A stretch of 64,000 nucleotides of DNA from Haliotispira sp965263485 (GCA_965263485.1 CBDHHO010000004.1:1922001-1986000), one strand, 5' to 3'. Shown: positions 17,725-26,427, numbered from the stretch's first letter. Program-made: numbers and translations. Notes: generated from the sequence alone by a model not told the origin.

Positions 17725-18297
17725 ATGGTTGGACTGGCCAAGCGGGAAGATATCATCTCAAAATCCCAGTATCTGAAGGGGCTTCAATGCCCAAAGCCCT
17801 CTGGCTGTACCGCCACCGCAAAGATCTGGCGGCACCGTTCAGCCTGGAAACCGAGCAGCGACTGGCTGTCGGCCACAACGTCGGGGCCATCGCCCAGCAA
17901 TATTTTCACCGGCACGGCCCCAGTGCCGAAGTTCAGGCCCCGTTCTGGAACGTCGAAGAAGGGGCCGGCAGACCCGCTGCTTTCTGGAAGAAGGCAAAAG
18001 CATCATCTTTGAGGCCACCGCAATGGCGGCCAACGTTCGGGGCTACAGCCGCATCGACGTTTTAAGACAGACCCCCGGCGGGCAATTCGATTTGATTGAA
18101 GTCAAAGCGGCCACCCGTGTCAAAGCCTATCACATTGAAGATATGGCCTTTCAATACCACGTATTTATCAGTGCCGGATTTTCCATCCGCACCTGCTGCA
18201 TGATGCTGATCGACAGCAGCTACGTGCGCCGGGGCGAGCTGGAACTGGAAAAACTGTTCCAGTTCTGCGACATCAGCCACCCGGTACTGGCCCGTCA
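17725..18297 (+). pseudogene. DUF2779-family protein, frameshifted and truncated
   Basis: Three frames together spell the DUF2779 pattern. IISKSQYLKGLQCPK is in the first frame (about 17752-17796). ALWLYRHRKDLAAP and LAVGHNVGAIAQQYF are in a second (about 17800-17910). LEEGKSIIFEATA, RGYSRIDVL, FDLIEVKAATRVK, DMAFQYHVF and SSYVRRGELELEKLF are in the third (about 17980-18280). At least two frameshifts separate them. The C-terminal half of the family is missing; the sequence passes straight into a phage-terminase-like end. The family is related to restriction-type nucleases and its function is uncertain. Confidence 0.82.
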
Positions 18298-18498
18298 GAC
18301 GATCTGGAAATTGAAGATCAGTTCACCACCCAGACTTATACCCTGCGGGACGGTAAGATCATCTACTCCAAAGGCAACGACCACATCATCGACGCGGTCG
18401 GCTGTGCCATGCTCATTCGGGAGCAAGGCAACCTCGACCTTGCCGGTGAAGAGACCGTTTGGCTCAAGCCTGTTCTGACAGAGCCGGTCTTTTTTTAG
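18298..18498 (+). pseudogene. Phage terminase large subunit-like C-terminal fragment
   Basis: An open frame of 66 codons reads DDLEIEDQFTTQTYTLRDG, then IIYSKGNDHIIDAVGCAMLI. The YSKGNDHxxDAxxxA pattern matches the end of the nuclease domain of large terminase subunits. There is no start codon. Its 5' side is fused to the DUF2779 relic. Its stop codon TAG (18496-18498) is formed by the TTTA target plus the first G of MITE-2. A phage origin is inferred from this motif only. Confidence 0.55.
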
Positions 18499-18673
18499 GG
18501 AACCTCTAAAAATTCCCCACCACAGAAGGATGGCGCGCCAGACTCGGTCTTTTTCACGGAGCAGCTTTGTCACGAAAGCCTTACCATACAACAAAGTATG
18601 CTTCGGCTTCACTTCCTCGCCATCGGCAAAATCCCGCTGATTCAGTATCAAAAGCGAATTTTTAGAGGTCCCC
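18498..18673. mobile_element. MITE-2 (176 bp)
   Basis: Ends GGGAACCTCTAAAAATTCC and TTTTTAGAGGTCCCC, flanked by TTTA at 18494-18497 and 18674-18677 (4-bp target duplication). The interior matches MITE-4 and MITE-5, including ACTCGG, GCAGCTTTGTCACGAAAG and a CATAC/GTATG hairpin. It carries an extra CCCACCACAGAAGGATG near the left end that is shared only with the hybrid element at 22510. Confidence 0.92.
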
Positions 18674-18706
18674 TTTAGGTATTTTCTAAAATTTTCGTGT
18701 TTTTAC

Positions 18707-18750
18707 TTGACATTGCACATGCTAAATAGGTATCCTTTCTTAATTAAGAA
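18707..18750 (+). promoter_or_regulatory. Promoter with palindromic operator before rubrerythrin relic
   Basis: TTGACA (18707-18712) and TATCCT (18731-18736) are separated by 18 bp. They are followed directly by the perfect 14-bp palindrome TTCTTAATTAAGAA (18737-18750), and ATTACTTAATT follows. AT-rich dyads of this kind are typical Fur/PerR sites. The Fur-family gene immediately downstream makes autoregulation plausible, which is an inference. Confidence 0.6.
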
Positions 18751-18762
18751 TCCATTACTTAA

Positions 18763-19088
18763 TTGGAAAATCTCAATGCGGCGGCTGCAGGCGAAAATGA
18801 GGAATGGACGGACCTTTATCCTGCCTTTGCTGAAATTGCGAAAAAAGAAGGATTTAACGAAGTGGCTACCGCATTTTCCATGATAACCAAAGTTGAAAAA
18901 GAGCATGAAGAGCGCTATCGCAAACTTGCCGAAATATCGAAAAAGGAACTGTATACAGCAAAGATGTAAGCGTGCGCTGGAAGTGCAGAAATTGTGGATA
19001 TGTCCATGATGGTTCAGATGCTCCAAAAATGTATCCAGCCTGTCTGCATCCACAGGAGCATTTTGAAGTCAAAGAAGAGACATACTAA
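18763..19088 (+). pseudogene. Rubrerythrin, N-terminally deleted and frameshifted
   Basis: The first frame gives LNAAAAGENEEWTDLYPAFA, then MITKVEKEHEERYRKL, the second half of the di-iron four-helix domain (E-x-x-H motif). It stops at 18969. A frame change near 18960 continues into the rubredoxin-like tail WKCRNCGYVHDG, then YPACLHPQEHFEV, ending at 19088. The N-terminal half of the di-iron domain is missing. One cysteine of the second CxxC is replaced by Tyr (YPAC for CPAC). It was a peroxide-reducing rubrerythrin and is now probably inactive, but its promoter region may still drive the regulator gene. Confidence 0.87.
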
Positions 19089-19117
19089 TTTTTTCCATGA
19101 CTGAATGAGTGATAATT

Positions 19118-19585
19118 ATGGAACCTATGAAATGCGAATTTGATGAACGAATAGAATTGTTCGAACAGGTTTGCAAAAGCAAAAATATCAAGATTACACA
19201 TCAGCGGCTGGAGATTTTCCGGGAGATTGCAATTGCTGGAGATCATCCTGATGCGGAATCTCTTTATCAGCGTGTCAAAGAGCGGCTTCCTACTATATCA
19301 CTTGATACCGTTTACCGGGCTCTTTGGCTCTTCAATGATTTGGGGCTTATCAAGACCCTTGGGGCAACACGGGAGCGAACCCGATTTGATGCTAACTTGA
19401 ATCAGCATCACCACTTCGTTTGCAATGTTTGTGGCCTGATGCGGGACTTCTATGCCAAGGACTTTGATGAGCTTAAATTGCCCAACTCCATCAATGAAAT
19501 TGAGCAGCCATCCTCAACCCACGTGGAAGTGCGAGGGGTTTGCTTAACCTGTTCTCAAAATAAAAATCAAGATCAACCAACCTAA
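19118..19585 (+). CDS. perR: Fur-family regulator, PerR-like
   Basis: 155 residues from ATG 19118 (GTG 19109 and ATG 19127 are also in frame). The winged-helix DNA-binding domain is KITHQRLEIFREIA, then ISLDTVYRALWLFNDLGLI. The sensing part has RFDANLNQHHHFVCNVCGL and a distal VCLTC, giving the two CxxC zinc pairs and the His-rich regulatory site. An Asp in RFDA at the usual peroxide-sensing ligand position favours PerR over Fur. It sits directly upstream of katG. Its stop lies inside a 34-bp repeat that carries the katG ribosome-binding site. Confidence 0.85.
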   Translation: MEPMKCEFDERIELFEQVCKSKNIKITHQRLEIFREIAIAGDHPDAESLYQRVKERLPTISLDTVYRALWLFNDLGLIKTLGATRERTRFDANLNQHHHFVCNVCGLMRDFYAKDFDELKLPNSINEIEQPSSTHVEVRGVCLTCSQNKNQDQPT

Positions 19586-19645
19586 AGGAGGCAATTATGT
19601 CCGAACACAGTCAACCTAAAGGAGGCAATTATGTCCGAACACAGT
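19578..19645 (+). repeat. 34-bp tandem duplication of katG RBS and start codon
   Basis: Positions 19578-19611 and 19612-19645 are identical. Each contains AAAGGAGGCAATTATGTCC, that is RBS, start codon and first codons. The copies are 34 bp apart, so the first ATG (19597) is out of frame with katG. It opens a 16-codon frame that ends at TAA 19645-19647, just after the true katG start. Confidence 0.95.
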
Positions 19646-21850
19646 AAATGCCCGGTAACGGGAAAAAGCAGTAGTCAAATAGCTGGAAGTGGAACGTCCA
19701 ATAAGGACTGGTGGCCAAACCAGTTGAACCTTCACATTCTTCACCAGCATTCATCGAAGTCGAACCCCATGAGCAATGATTTCGACTATGCCGATGAGTT
19801 TAAAAAACTTGACCTTGGCGCTGTTAAAGAAGATTTGTACGCCCTTATGACAGATTCACAGGACTGGTGGCCAGCTGACTGGGGTCACTATGGTGGTCTC
19901 TTTATACGCATGGCATGGCATAGTGCTGGCACATACCGTATGGGTGATGGCCGTGGCGGCGGAGGGACTGGCAATCAACGTCTAGCCCCCCTCAACAGCT
20001 GGCCTGATAATGTAAACCTTGACAAAGCACGTAGACTGCTTTGGCCCATTAAACAGAAATACGGTAGCAAAATTTCTTGGGCTGATCTGATGATTCTTGC
20101 TGGTAACTGTGCCCTCGAATCAATGGGCTTCAAAACCTTTGGATTTGCCGGAGGGCGAGAAGATATCTGGGAACCTGAAGAAGATACTTATTGGGGAGAG
20201 GAAAAAGAGTGGCTTGCAGCAAGTAACCGACCCTACGAGCAGAAAGGTGCTGAGACAGACTTGAACAACCCACTGGCAGCAGTGCAGATGGGTTTGATCT
20301 ATGTAAACCCCGAGGGTCCAAATGGAAACCCAGACCCGGTCGCATCTGGTCATGATGTCCGAGACACCTTTGCAAGGATGGCAATGAATGATGAAGAGAC
20401 CGTTGCACTTGTGGCAGGCGGTCACACGTTTGGAAAAGGTCACGGGGCAGGTCCAGCTTCTCATGTAGGCCCAGAACCTGAAGCAGCACCTGTTGAAGAA
20501 CAAGGTCTTGGTTGGAAAAGTGACTTTGGCTCAGGTAAAGGCGGCTATACGATCAGTCACGGGATTGAGGGTGCATGGAAACCAAATCCAACTAAATGGG
20601 ATACAGGTTATCTGAAGGTCTTGTTTAAATATGAATGGGAATTGGTCAAGAGCCCAGCCGGTGCGTATCAATGGCTTGCCAAGGATGTCGAAGATGAAGA
20701 CATGGTCGTTGATGCTCATGATCTGACAAAAAAGCATCGGCCAATGATGACCACTGCCGACCTTTCTCTCCGCTATGATCCGAAATACGAGCCCATTGCC
20801 CGACACTTCTTGAAAAACCCGGAAGCTTTCGAAGACGCTTTTGCACGGGCATGGTTCAAGCTGACACATCGAGATATGGGCCCTCGAGCCCGTTATCTCG
20901 GTCCTGAAGTTCCGGCAGAAGAGCTAATCTGGCAAGACCCAGTTCCTACAGTTGACCATGCGTTGGTCGATGAGAAAGACGTTATTGCACTCAAATCTAA
21001 AATTCTGGAATCCGGTTTATCAGTATTTCAACTTGTCTCAACAGCATGGGCATCCGCTTCTACATTCCGAGGCTCCGATAAGCGTGGCGGTGCGAATGGT
21101 GCTCGTATCCGTCTGGCACCACAAAAGGACTGGGAGGTAAATCAGCCCGATCAGCTGCAGAAGGTACTTGCTACACTCAAAACAATCCAAAATGAGTTTA
21201 ACAATGCGCAATCCAACGACAAAAAGATTTCTCTTGCTGACTTGATTGTGCTTGGAGGTTGTGCTGGTGTCGAAAAAGCAGCTGTCAAAGCAGGACATAA
21301 TCTGACCGTACCCTTTACTCCGGGTCGTACAGACGCATCCTTGGAACAAACTGATGTAAAATCGTTCTCTGTGCTGGAGCCAAAGGCAGATGGGTTTAGA
21401 AACTATCAAAAAGCTAACTACTCTGCAAGATCGGGAGATATGTTGATCGACCGAGCACAATTGCTGACTTTAACAGCTCCTGAAATGACAGTTCTTATTG
21501 GAGGTATGCGTGTTCTAAATGTTAACTATGGACAATCCCAACACGGAGTCTTTACCGACCGTCCTGAAACACTCACAAACGATTTTTTCACCAATCTGCT
21601 TGATATGCGAACAGCATGGAAGCCGACAACAAAAGATCCCGATGTGTTTGAAGGGCGAGATAGATCGAATGGTGAACTTAAGTGGACTGCCACCCGTGTT
21701 GACCTGATCTTCGGCTCGGATTCACAGTTGAGGGCTTTGGCCGAAGTTTATGCCTGCTCTGATTCTCAGGAAAAATTTGTGCATGATTTTATCCGCGCAT
21801 GGGATAAAGTTATGAATCTGGATCGCTTTGACCTCTCATTGAGCAAATAG
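19631..21850 (+). CDS. katG: Catalase-peroxidase
   Basis: 739 residues, normal for KatG. The distal haem pocket is GGLFIRMAWHSAGTYR (Arg, Trp, His). LIYVNPEGP holds the Tyr of the Met-Tyr-Trp adduct, and VALVAGGHTFGKGHGAG holds the proximal His. The C-terminal peroxidase-like domain is complete (for example STAWASASTFRGSDKRGGANG). It removes H2O2 in the cytoplasm by catalase and peroxidase reactions. It lies downstream of a PerR-like regulator and has a duplicated RBS/start segment that may lower its translation. Two hairpin terminators follow. Confidence 0.97.
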   Translation: MSEHSKCPVTGKSSSQIAGSGTSNKDWWPNQLNLHILHQHSSKSNPMSNDFDYADEFKKLDLGAVKEDLYALMTDSQDWWPADWGHYGGLFIRMAWHSAGTYRMGDGRGGGGTGNQRLAPLNSWPDNVNLDKARRLLWPIKQKYGSKISWADLMILAGNCALESMGFKTFGFAGGREDIWEPEEDTYWGEEKEWLAASNRPYEQKGAETDLNNPLAAVQMGLIYVNPEGPNGNPDPVASGHDVRDTFARMAMNDEETVALVAGGHTFGKGHGAGPASHVGPEPEAAPVEEQGLGWKSDFGSGKGGYTISHGIEGAWKPNPTKWDTGYLKVLFKYEWELVKSPAGAYQWLAKDVEDEDMVVDAHDLTKKHRPMMTTADLSLRYDPKYEPIARHFLKNPEAFEDAFARAWFKLTHRDMGPRARYLGPEVPAEELIWQDPVPTVDHALVDEKDVIALKSKILESGLSVFQLVSTAWASASTFRGSDKRGGANGARIRLAPQKDWEVNQPDQLQKVLATLKTIQNEFNNAQSNDKKISLADLIVLGGCAGVEKAAVKAGHNLTVPFTPGRTDASLEQTDVKSFSVLEPKADGFRNYQKANYSARSGDMLIDRAQLLTLTAPEMTVLIGGMRVLNVNYGQSQHGVFTDRPETLTNDFFTNLLDMRTAWKPTTKDPDVFEGRDRSNGELKWTATRVDLIFGSDSQLRALAEVYACSDSQEKFVHDFIRAWDKVMNLDRFDLSLSK

Positions 21851-21862
21851 CAACAACTGAAT

Positions 21863-21900
21863 ATACCGAGCTATTGTGAGTTTAATGGCTCGGTATTTTA
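21863..21900 (+). terminator. Hairpin downstream of katG
   Basis: ATACCGAGC (21863-21871) pairs with GCTCGGTAT (21888-21896), followed by TTTA. It is 12 bp after the katG stop. Confidence 0.75.
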
Positions 21901-21949
21901 TTCAGACCTCGCCAGATATCCGGCTGGCCCATGGTCATGATCAATTTTG

Positions 21950-21996
21950 CAAAACCTCTACACTTGTGGATAAGTGAAGAGGTTTTGTCTTTTTTG
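21950..21996 (+). terminator. Strong rho-independent terminator
   Basis: CAAAACCTCT (21950-21959) pairs with AGAGGTTTTG (21978-21987). An inner stem CACTT/AAGTG extends it to about 15 pairs, and TCTTTTTT follows. It ends the katG transcript. Confidence 0.88.
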
Positions 21997-22021
21997 ACTG
22001 TGTGTATATCACTCTCCCAAA

Positions 22022-22069
22022 TGTTACAAATCCAAGAAGATTGTTCACCATCTTCTTAAATTTGTAACA
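22022..22069. repeat. Long inverted repeat
   Basis: TGTTACAAAT (22022-22031) and AAGAAGAT (22034-22041) pair with ATCTTCTT (22050-22057) and ATTTGTAACA (22060-22069), giving 18 paired bases around an 8-nt loop. There is no T-run. It could be a bidirectional hairpin or an operator; function unknown. The rest of 21997-22197 shows no gene. Confidence 0.75.
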
Positions 22070-22197
22070 ACCACCCACCGCCTTTCCTACGTTTTTCCTC
22101 CGGTAAGTAACCCCAGTATTGCCGTGATCGCCCCACAGCGGGGAGATCTCTGGCTTTGCGTTTGAGGCTTCTACGCCTGACGACGCTTAGGGATACC

Positions 22198-22497
22198 ATG
22201 AGCCGCAGCAACACCGTCTATCCAGACAACGCCGAGACGGATTTGCATGAGGGTAAATATACCAACAAGATCCCCGACGAGGGAGTCCCTGCCTCCACCG
22301 TGCAATCGTCTACCCTGAATTTGTTGCTGGACAATCTGGAGGCGGCGCTTCTGGCGGCGGGGCTTGTTCCCGACAACACAGATGCGGAACAGCTGAAAAA
22401 TGCCTTAGAGCACTATGCGAGCCAGGCGACAGCGGCAAGGGCTACTCTGGAAACGCCGGTGCGGGCAGCCTGGCAGAAATTTATAAAAAACACTTGA
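22198..22497 (+). CDS. Phage-tail-like small protein or fragment
   Basis: 99 residues from ATG 22198 (MSRSNTVYPDNAETDL). The pattern VPASTVQSSTLNLLLDNLEA, then GLVPDNTDAEQLKNALEHYA, resembles the N-termini of prophage tail-fibre proteins that precede a variable region. No full-length fibre follows, and a hybrid MITE lies 12 bp downstream, so it may be the remaining N-terminus. Composition is GC-richer than the flanks. The function call is tentative. Confidence 0.45.
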   Translation: MSRSNTVYPDNAETDLHEGKYTNKIPDEGVPASTVQSSTLNLLLDNLEAALLAAGLVPDNTDAEQLKNALEHYASQATAARATLETPVRAAWQKFIKNT

Positions 22498-22509
22498 CAT
22501 ATGACATAA

Positions 22510-22761
22510 GGGAACCTCTAAAAATTCCCCACCACAGAAGGATGTGATAGAGGAAGAGACAAAATAACGGGATAAGACGAGACAAAACGGGATATTTGGG
22601 GACTGGCGACGGTTCCTTCAGACTCTACTTTCCGAAAATAAAGCTGGGAAAAATCTCAAAAAATTTTTTATTGATCGTAATTAATCTGGATCCAACTATT
22701 TTGTTATGATTAAGGAAGGATTTTTGATTTTACATCGCAATGCCGATTTTTAGAGGTCCCC
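22510..22761. mobile_element. MITE-3, hybrid element
   Basis: The left end (GGGAACCTCTAAAAATTCC plus CCACCACAGAAGGATG) is that of MITE-2. The right about 105 bp, from ATTGATCGTAATTAATCTGG to GATTTTTAGAGGTCCCC, is the right end of the IS5-like elements at 42630 and 56464. The flanks ATAA and TTAT are not a direct duplication. It is best read as a recombinant or deletion product of two related elements. Confidence 0.85.
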
Positions 22762-22881
22762 TTATTATATATGTTCAATGGAAATATTGATTATTTAGGA
22801 TTTTTGTACTTGTGTAGAAAAGACAGCCCTTAAGGGGAGGTACCCTTAAGCCTTGCACGTTGATGCTTTGTAGCGCCTTTT

Positions 22882-23934
22882 TCAGTTTTTCAACAACTCT
22901 TCCATTTTCCGGCAGATCAAGCTGTCCCAATCAGCGGGAGCCTCATTCGGCCAACTCTGCAACAGGCCGCTGGATAAATTAATACGCGCTAGCTCCAGAG
23001 GGTAGCCCGCTTGGCGCAGCCGCTCCAATACAACCGAAAAGGAGGCGCCCTGCTTGCCCACACCCGGAATCAACAGCGGGAAGTTCTTCCGGGCAAAGAA
23101 CTCCGCCAACTGCTCCAGTTCATCCGGTGCCGTGGCCCCGACCACCGCGCCCAGAGCCGGGATCTGTTGTTCGTCGCGCCAGCGCAGCAGACTTTGGGCC
23201 AGCTGCCGGTACAGAGGGAAGGGCTCCTCAGCAGCATCGGAAACTGTCTGAGTCAACAGTAGATTCTGCAGGTCGCGCCCCCCAGGGTTCGATGTGCGCA
23301 GCAGGCTGTAGACTCCGCCTTCTCCACAGGGCAGCCCGCAGGACAGGCTGCGCGGCAACGGTGCTTCGTGCGTCTCATATAGCCCGGTCTGCTCCAGATG
23401 GCGGGCCAGTCCCTGTTGGGAGCCTCGGCCAAATGGGGCCAGCGAGTCCCGTCCCATGTACGGGCTGACGGTCAGCGCGTCGCTGCGCCACAAGGCAAAA
23501 CCCTCCTCGGCATAGTTGGCCGAAGAGCGCGCGATGTCGCCTTTCTTGAAATCCAGAATAATGGGAATCTTCGGAAAGTTTCGACTCAGGTAGCGCTGTA
23601 GCCAGGACAGCAGATGGCTGCCGCCAAATGCCAATTCCGGGCAGCCCAGCAACGGACGATCCAAGGCCTGAAAGTAGCCCAGGTTGGGTTTGAAGGCCGC
23701 CGGAGACAGGCCTGCGTTTTGCAAGCTATACAACGAAGCCTCCAGAAAGTCCCGCAAGGCAGTACAGTCCGGCACAAAAACAGCACCCGCAGCGGAATCC
23801 ACAACACGGAGCTTCTTGCGATACTCCGGCGGCAGTTTCTGCCACTGGGGGTCAAGGCCCAGGCAGACAATATTGCCCGCTTTCTGATAGCTGTGGCGCA
23901 AGGCCTTATGGTAAGAGAAATGGGAGTGTTCCAT
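22882..23934 (-). CDS. pyrF: Orotidine 5'-phosphate decarboxylase (type 2)
   Basis: 350 residues. The catalytic motif DFKKGDIARSSANYA (Asp-Lys-Asp constellation) is near 128-142. NIVCLGLDPQ near the N-terminus binds the ribose. VSPYMGRDSLAPF and LLRTSNPGGRDLQ line up with the longer type-2 PyrF family, and LLIPGVGKQGAS holds the phosphate-binding end. It makes UMP from OMP in pyrimidine synthesis. It stands alone; no other pyr gene is adjacent. Confidence 0.9.
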   Translation of the reverse strand: MEHSHFSYHKALRHSYQKAGNIVCLGLDPQWQKLPPEYRKKLRVVDSAAGAVFVPDCTALRDFLEASLYSLQNAGLSPAAFKPNLGYFQALDRPLLGCPELAFGGSHLLSWLQRYLSRNFPKIPIILDFKKGDIARSSANYAEEGFALWRSDALTVSPYMGRDSLAPFGRGSQQGLARHLEQTGLYETHEAPLPRSLSCGLPCGEGGVYSLLRTSNPGGRDLQNLLLTQTVSDAAEEPFPLYRQLAQSLLRWRDEQQIPALGAVVGATAPDELEQLAEFFARKNFPLLIPGVGKQGASFSVVLERLRQAGYPLELARINLSSGLLQSWPNEAPADWDSLICRKMEELLKN

Positions 23935-24124
23935 ATAGTCTTCGCAATTATTCAGATTGGTAATTATTTACTGTAAAATTAGCCGTAAAAGTTTTCTGAC
24001 TGGCAGGCTGCCAAACTTGAGGCTATTGTTGCACTATAATCAGAGTTAAGCCATCAAACAAGTGTGCCCTTTATGAGCGATCAATTCATTAGGCCCCTAG
24101 CCTCCCTTCGAGAGGCACTGAGGT

Positions 24125-24305
24125 GGCCACTGAAGATGGCCTTCGGTACACCTTGAATTTCCGTCCTTCTTCGTGTCTCAAGGCGAAATTCTACGGCACT
24201 CAGGCAGCGTAGTTGAGGGGAGGGGCCTTGTTTCCGGTTACTGAGTGCTGTAAAATTTCAATCTGAGCGCGGAGCGCGAAGATTAGAATCCAAGGTGTAC
24301 CGAAG
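24125..24305. repeat. Imperfect palindromic repeat region
   Basis: CTTCGGTACACCTT (24141-24154) is perfectly inverted at 24292-24305, and an inner CGGCACTCAG/CTGAGTGCTG pair lies between. The left part (GGCCACTGAAGATGGCCTTC and the CATTTCCG-like stretch after it) recurs in diverged form at 42512-42563. It looks like a decayed small element. The rest of 23935-24310 holds no gene. Confidence 0.5.
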
Positions 24306-24309
24306 TACC

Positions 24310-24442
24310 GGGCTTCTAATGTCGGAGCCGCCTTGCCCCACGCTGCCCCGGCAGCTACAATCCGAGCATGGTCAAACCCACGAACGACTTTTACTTTCGC
24401 CACCTGTTCGGCAGCGAACAGCACAAAGGAATCATACAGTGA
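24310..24442 (+). pseudogene. N-terminal fragment of Rpn-family gene
   Basis: From ATG 24368 the frame reads MVKPTNDFYFRHLFGSEQHK then stops at 24440, matching the first 20 residues of the intact gene at 30006-30986. The 5' non-coding 50 bp (GCCTTGCCCCACGCTG, CGGCAGCTACAAT) is also shared. The homology ends exactly where the gtr cassette begins, so that cassette marks a recombination junction. Confidence 0.85.
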
Positions 24443-26427
24443 AAATATCAAGTAAATATAGTTATATTAGGACAATGCTAGCAATTATATCATTGCTAAT
24501 CTTTCTAGTTGCTTCAGTCCATGCTGCCTGGAAACTTTTGTTGGCGAAGATGGGCCAGGATCAAGGGGCACCTTTTATAGTGGGTCATGATATAACTTTA
24601 AGCATGAAGATTGCTATCATAAGTTCGGCTTTTTTATGTGGCTGTATGCTCTGGATAGTGTGGCCCCAAATTTGTGAACGTATCCGCAGAAATAAGAATT
24701 TATTATGGTGCATCCTGATTGCTGTTGTTGGCCAAACTTTGTTGAGTCTGGATTATGTTGCAAAATTGTATTTATTATCCAATAGTGGTCTTAGAGCAAA
24801 AATATTGGTGATTATGGGTTTTACAGCGATAAATTTTATCTTATTTTGCAAATTTTTTCTAATGAATCTGGTTCAAAAGAAAGTGTATTTTAGAGAAATC
24901 TATAATTCACTATCTATATGCAACAAATACGATTTTGAAAATATCTGGGAAAAATATAGGAAGGATGTATATACATTCCTTATATCTTTGGTAACTGTAA
25001 TATTTATATACGGAAATAAACTTTTCTTTATCAGTTATGCGACCGATGATTATCAAAGGTTCGGTGTTACTGGTCTCTGGTGGGGACAAGCTGCCGGACT
25101 TGGACGCTGGGCAAACTCAATTCTAAATCATTTTATATTTTCAGGTGTTGCTCATATCCAGCCCTATATAAATACTCTCATTAGCTTATTTTGTATTGTT
25201 TTATCGGCTTGGTTGACCATTAAAATATGGAGAGTCGAAAATCGAAAGTTCCAATTTATTCTCATTAGTTTAATATCTATAAGTCCTTATTTTGCTAGGA
25301 ATTTATTTTTTAATACCAACACTCCTGTTTTTGTAGGATTGGCTATAGGGATTATTTCCTTATATTTATTAACTTTGAAAATGAAATATATTCCTATATC
25401 TATTGTTTTTAATGCTTTCGCAATTGGAGCTTACCAAACCATTCTTCAGGTTCAACTTATTATTTTATTAATTTGGTTAACTCAGAGAATACAAGAGAGA
25501 AAAGATTTCAAGAAATCATTTTTCTATTTTTCAATATGGGGAGCTATTATATTAGTCTCGTATCTACTCTCCACTGAGATTAATAATTTTATTGTTACAA
25601 TCAAGGGATTTACGCTGGGTGGTAGATTTGGTGATGCTAACCAAATAGAACTATTAGATATACTGAAAAATCTAATAGGTATTATTTTAAATAATCGGTT
25701 ATTATTTTTTCCTAGTCCTGAATTAGATCTATTTTGGGTATCACATATTTTTCTATCCAACATTTTATTGGGACTAGTTATACTGTATTTTTTGAAAATC
25801 AGCTCTTTTTCGATGCTAAGATTTATAATAATAGTATTGATGATAAAATTAGCAATATACCTTCCTAATCTATTAGGTTTAGGAGTTCCTATAAGAGCAT
25901 ATTTTCATATTGGATGGGTATTGGCAGGACTCCTGGCTCTTTTAAGATCTTCCCAATACCGTATATTTCTTTGGGGAGGGAATATTCTTGCTGTTGCTAT
26001 TATCCTTGTATCCTCTGTCTATGTGAGCCATTTTTTTGATGCAGCCTATCGGCAGACACAAAATGACCTCGCAAATGCTTCTCAAATTGTTAACCGCATC
26101 CGAATATTAGAGGAATATCAGTCCGAACAGGAGCCCTTGCCATTTTTGATAATCGGACGCAGGTCGTATGGGGTAAAAGGCTGGACCGATTGGTATCAAG
26201 CGCTTAATGACGATGTAGCAAAATATACTATATTCAGGCATTTCACCGACTTTAATTTCCGTCAATTGAGCGAAGAAGAAGAGGTTGAAATATTGAAAAT
26301 ACTGGCAAGTAAAAAAGATATTATCAATTATCCAGGCAGGGATTCTATCCAGTTTATTGATGGCACTGTAGTTTTGATTCTCAATACTGCCGAAATTGAA
26401 AAGCAAGTGCTGCAGATGGAGAACTGA
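24439..26427 (+). CDS. GtrII-like membrane glucosyltransferase
   Basis: 662 residues from GTG 24439, with more than ten hydrophobic segments. ISYATDDYQRFGVTGLWWGQ, then GRWANSILNHFIF near 195-230, is the conserved region of the GtrII (Glucos_trans_II) family, whose acidic pair in the first large periplasmic loop is catalytic. It would transfer glucose from undecaprenyl-phosphate-glucose to a surface polysaccharide. The gene is strongly AT-rich compared with pyrF and the PDH genes, indicating transfer. It is followed by GtrB and GtrA, completing the cassette. Confidence 0.8.
   Translation: MKISSKYSYIRTMLAIISLLIFLVASVHAAWKLLLAKMGQDQGAPFIVGHDITLSMKIAIISSAFLCGCMLWIVWPQICERIRRNKNLLWCILIAVVGQTLLSLDYVAKLYLLSNSGLRAKILVIMGFTAINFILFCKFFLMNLVQKKVYFREIYNSLSICNKYDFENIWEKYRKDVYTFLISLVTVIFIYGNKLFFISYATDDYQRFGVTGLWWGQAAGLGRWANSILNHFIFSGVAHIQPYINTLISLFCIVLSAWLTIKIWRVENRKFQFILISLISISPYFARNLFFNTNTPVFVGLAIGIISLYLLTLKMKYIPISIVFNAFAIGAYQTILQVQLIILLIWLTQRIQERKDFKKSFFYFSIWGAIILVSYLLSTEINNFIVTIKGFTLGGRFGDANQIELLDILKNLIGIILNNRLLFFPSPELDLFWVSHIFLSNILLGLVILYFLKISSFSMLRFIIIVLMIKLAIYLPNLLGLGVPIRAYFHIGWVLAGLLALLRSSQYRIFLWGGNILAVAIILVSSVYVSHFFDAAYRQTQNDLANASQIVNRIRILEEYQSEQEPLPFLIIGRRSYGVKGWTDWYQALNDDVAKYTIFRHFTDFNFRQLSEEEEVEILKILASKKDIINYPGRDSIQFIDGTVVLILNTAEIEKQVLQMEN

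Noticed and set aside
17619..18478. Three separate intact small genes
   Set aside because: The frames together form one DUF2779 protein broken by frameshifts, followed by a terminase-like tail.
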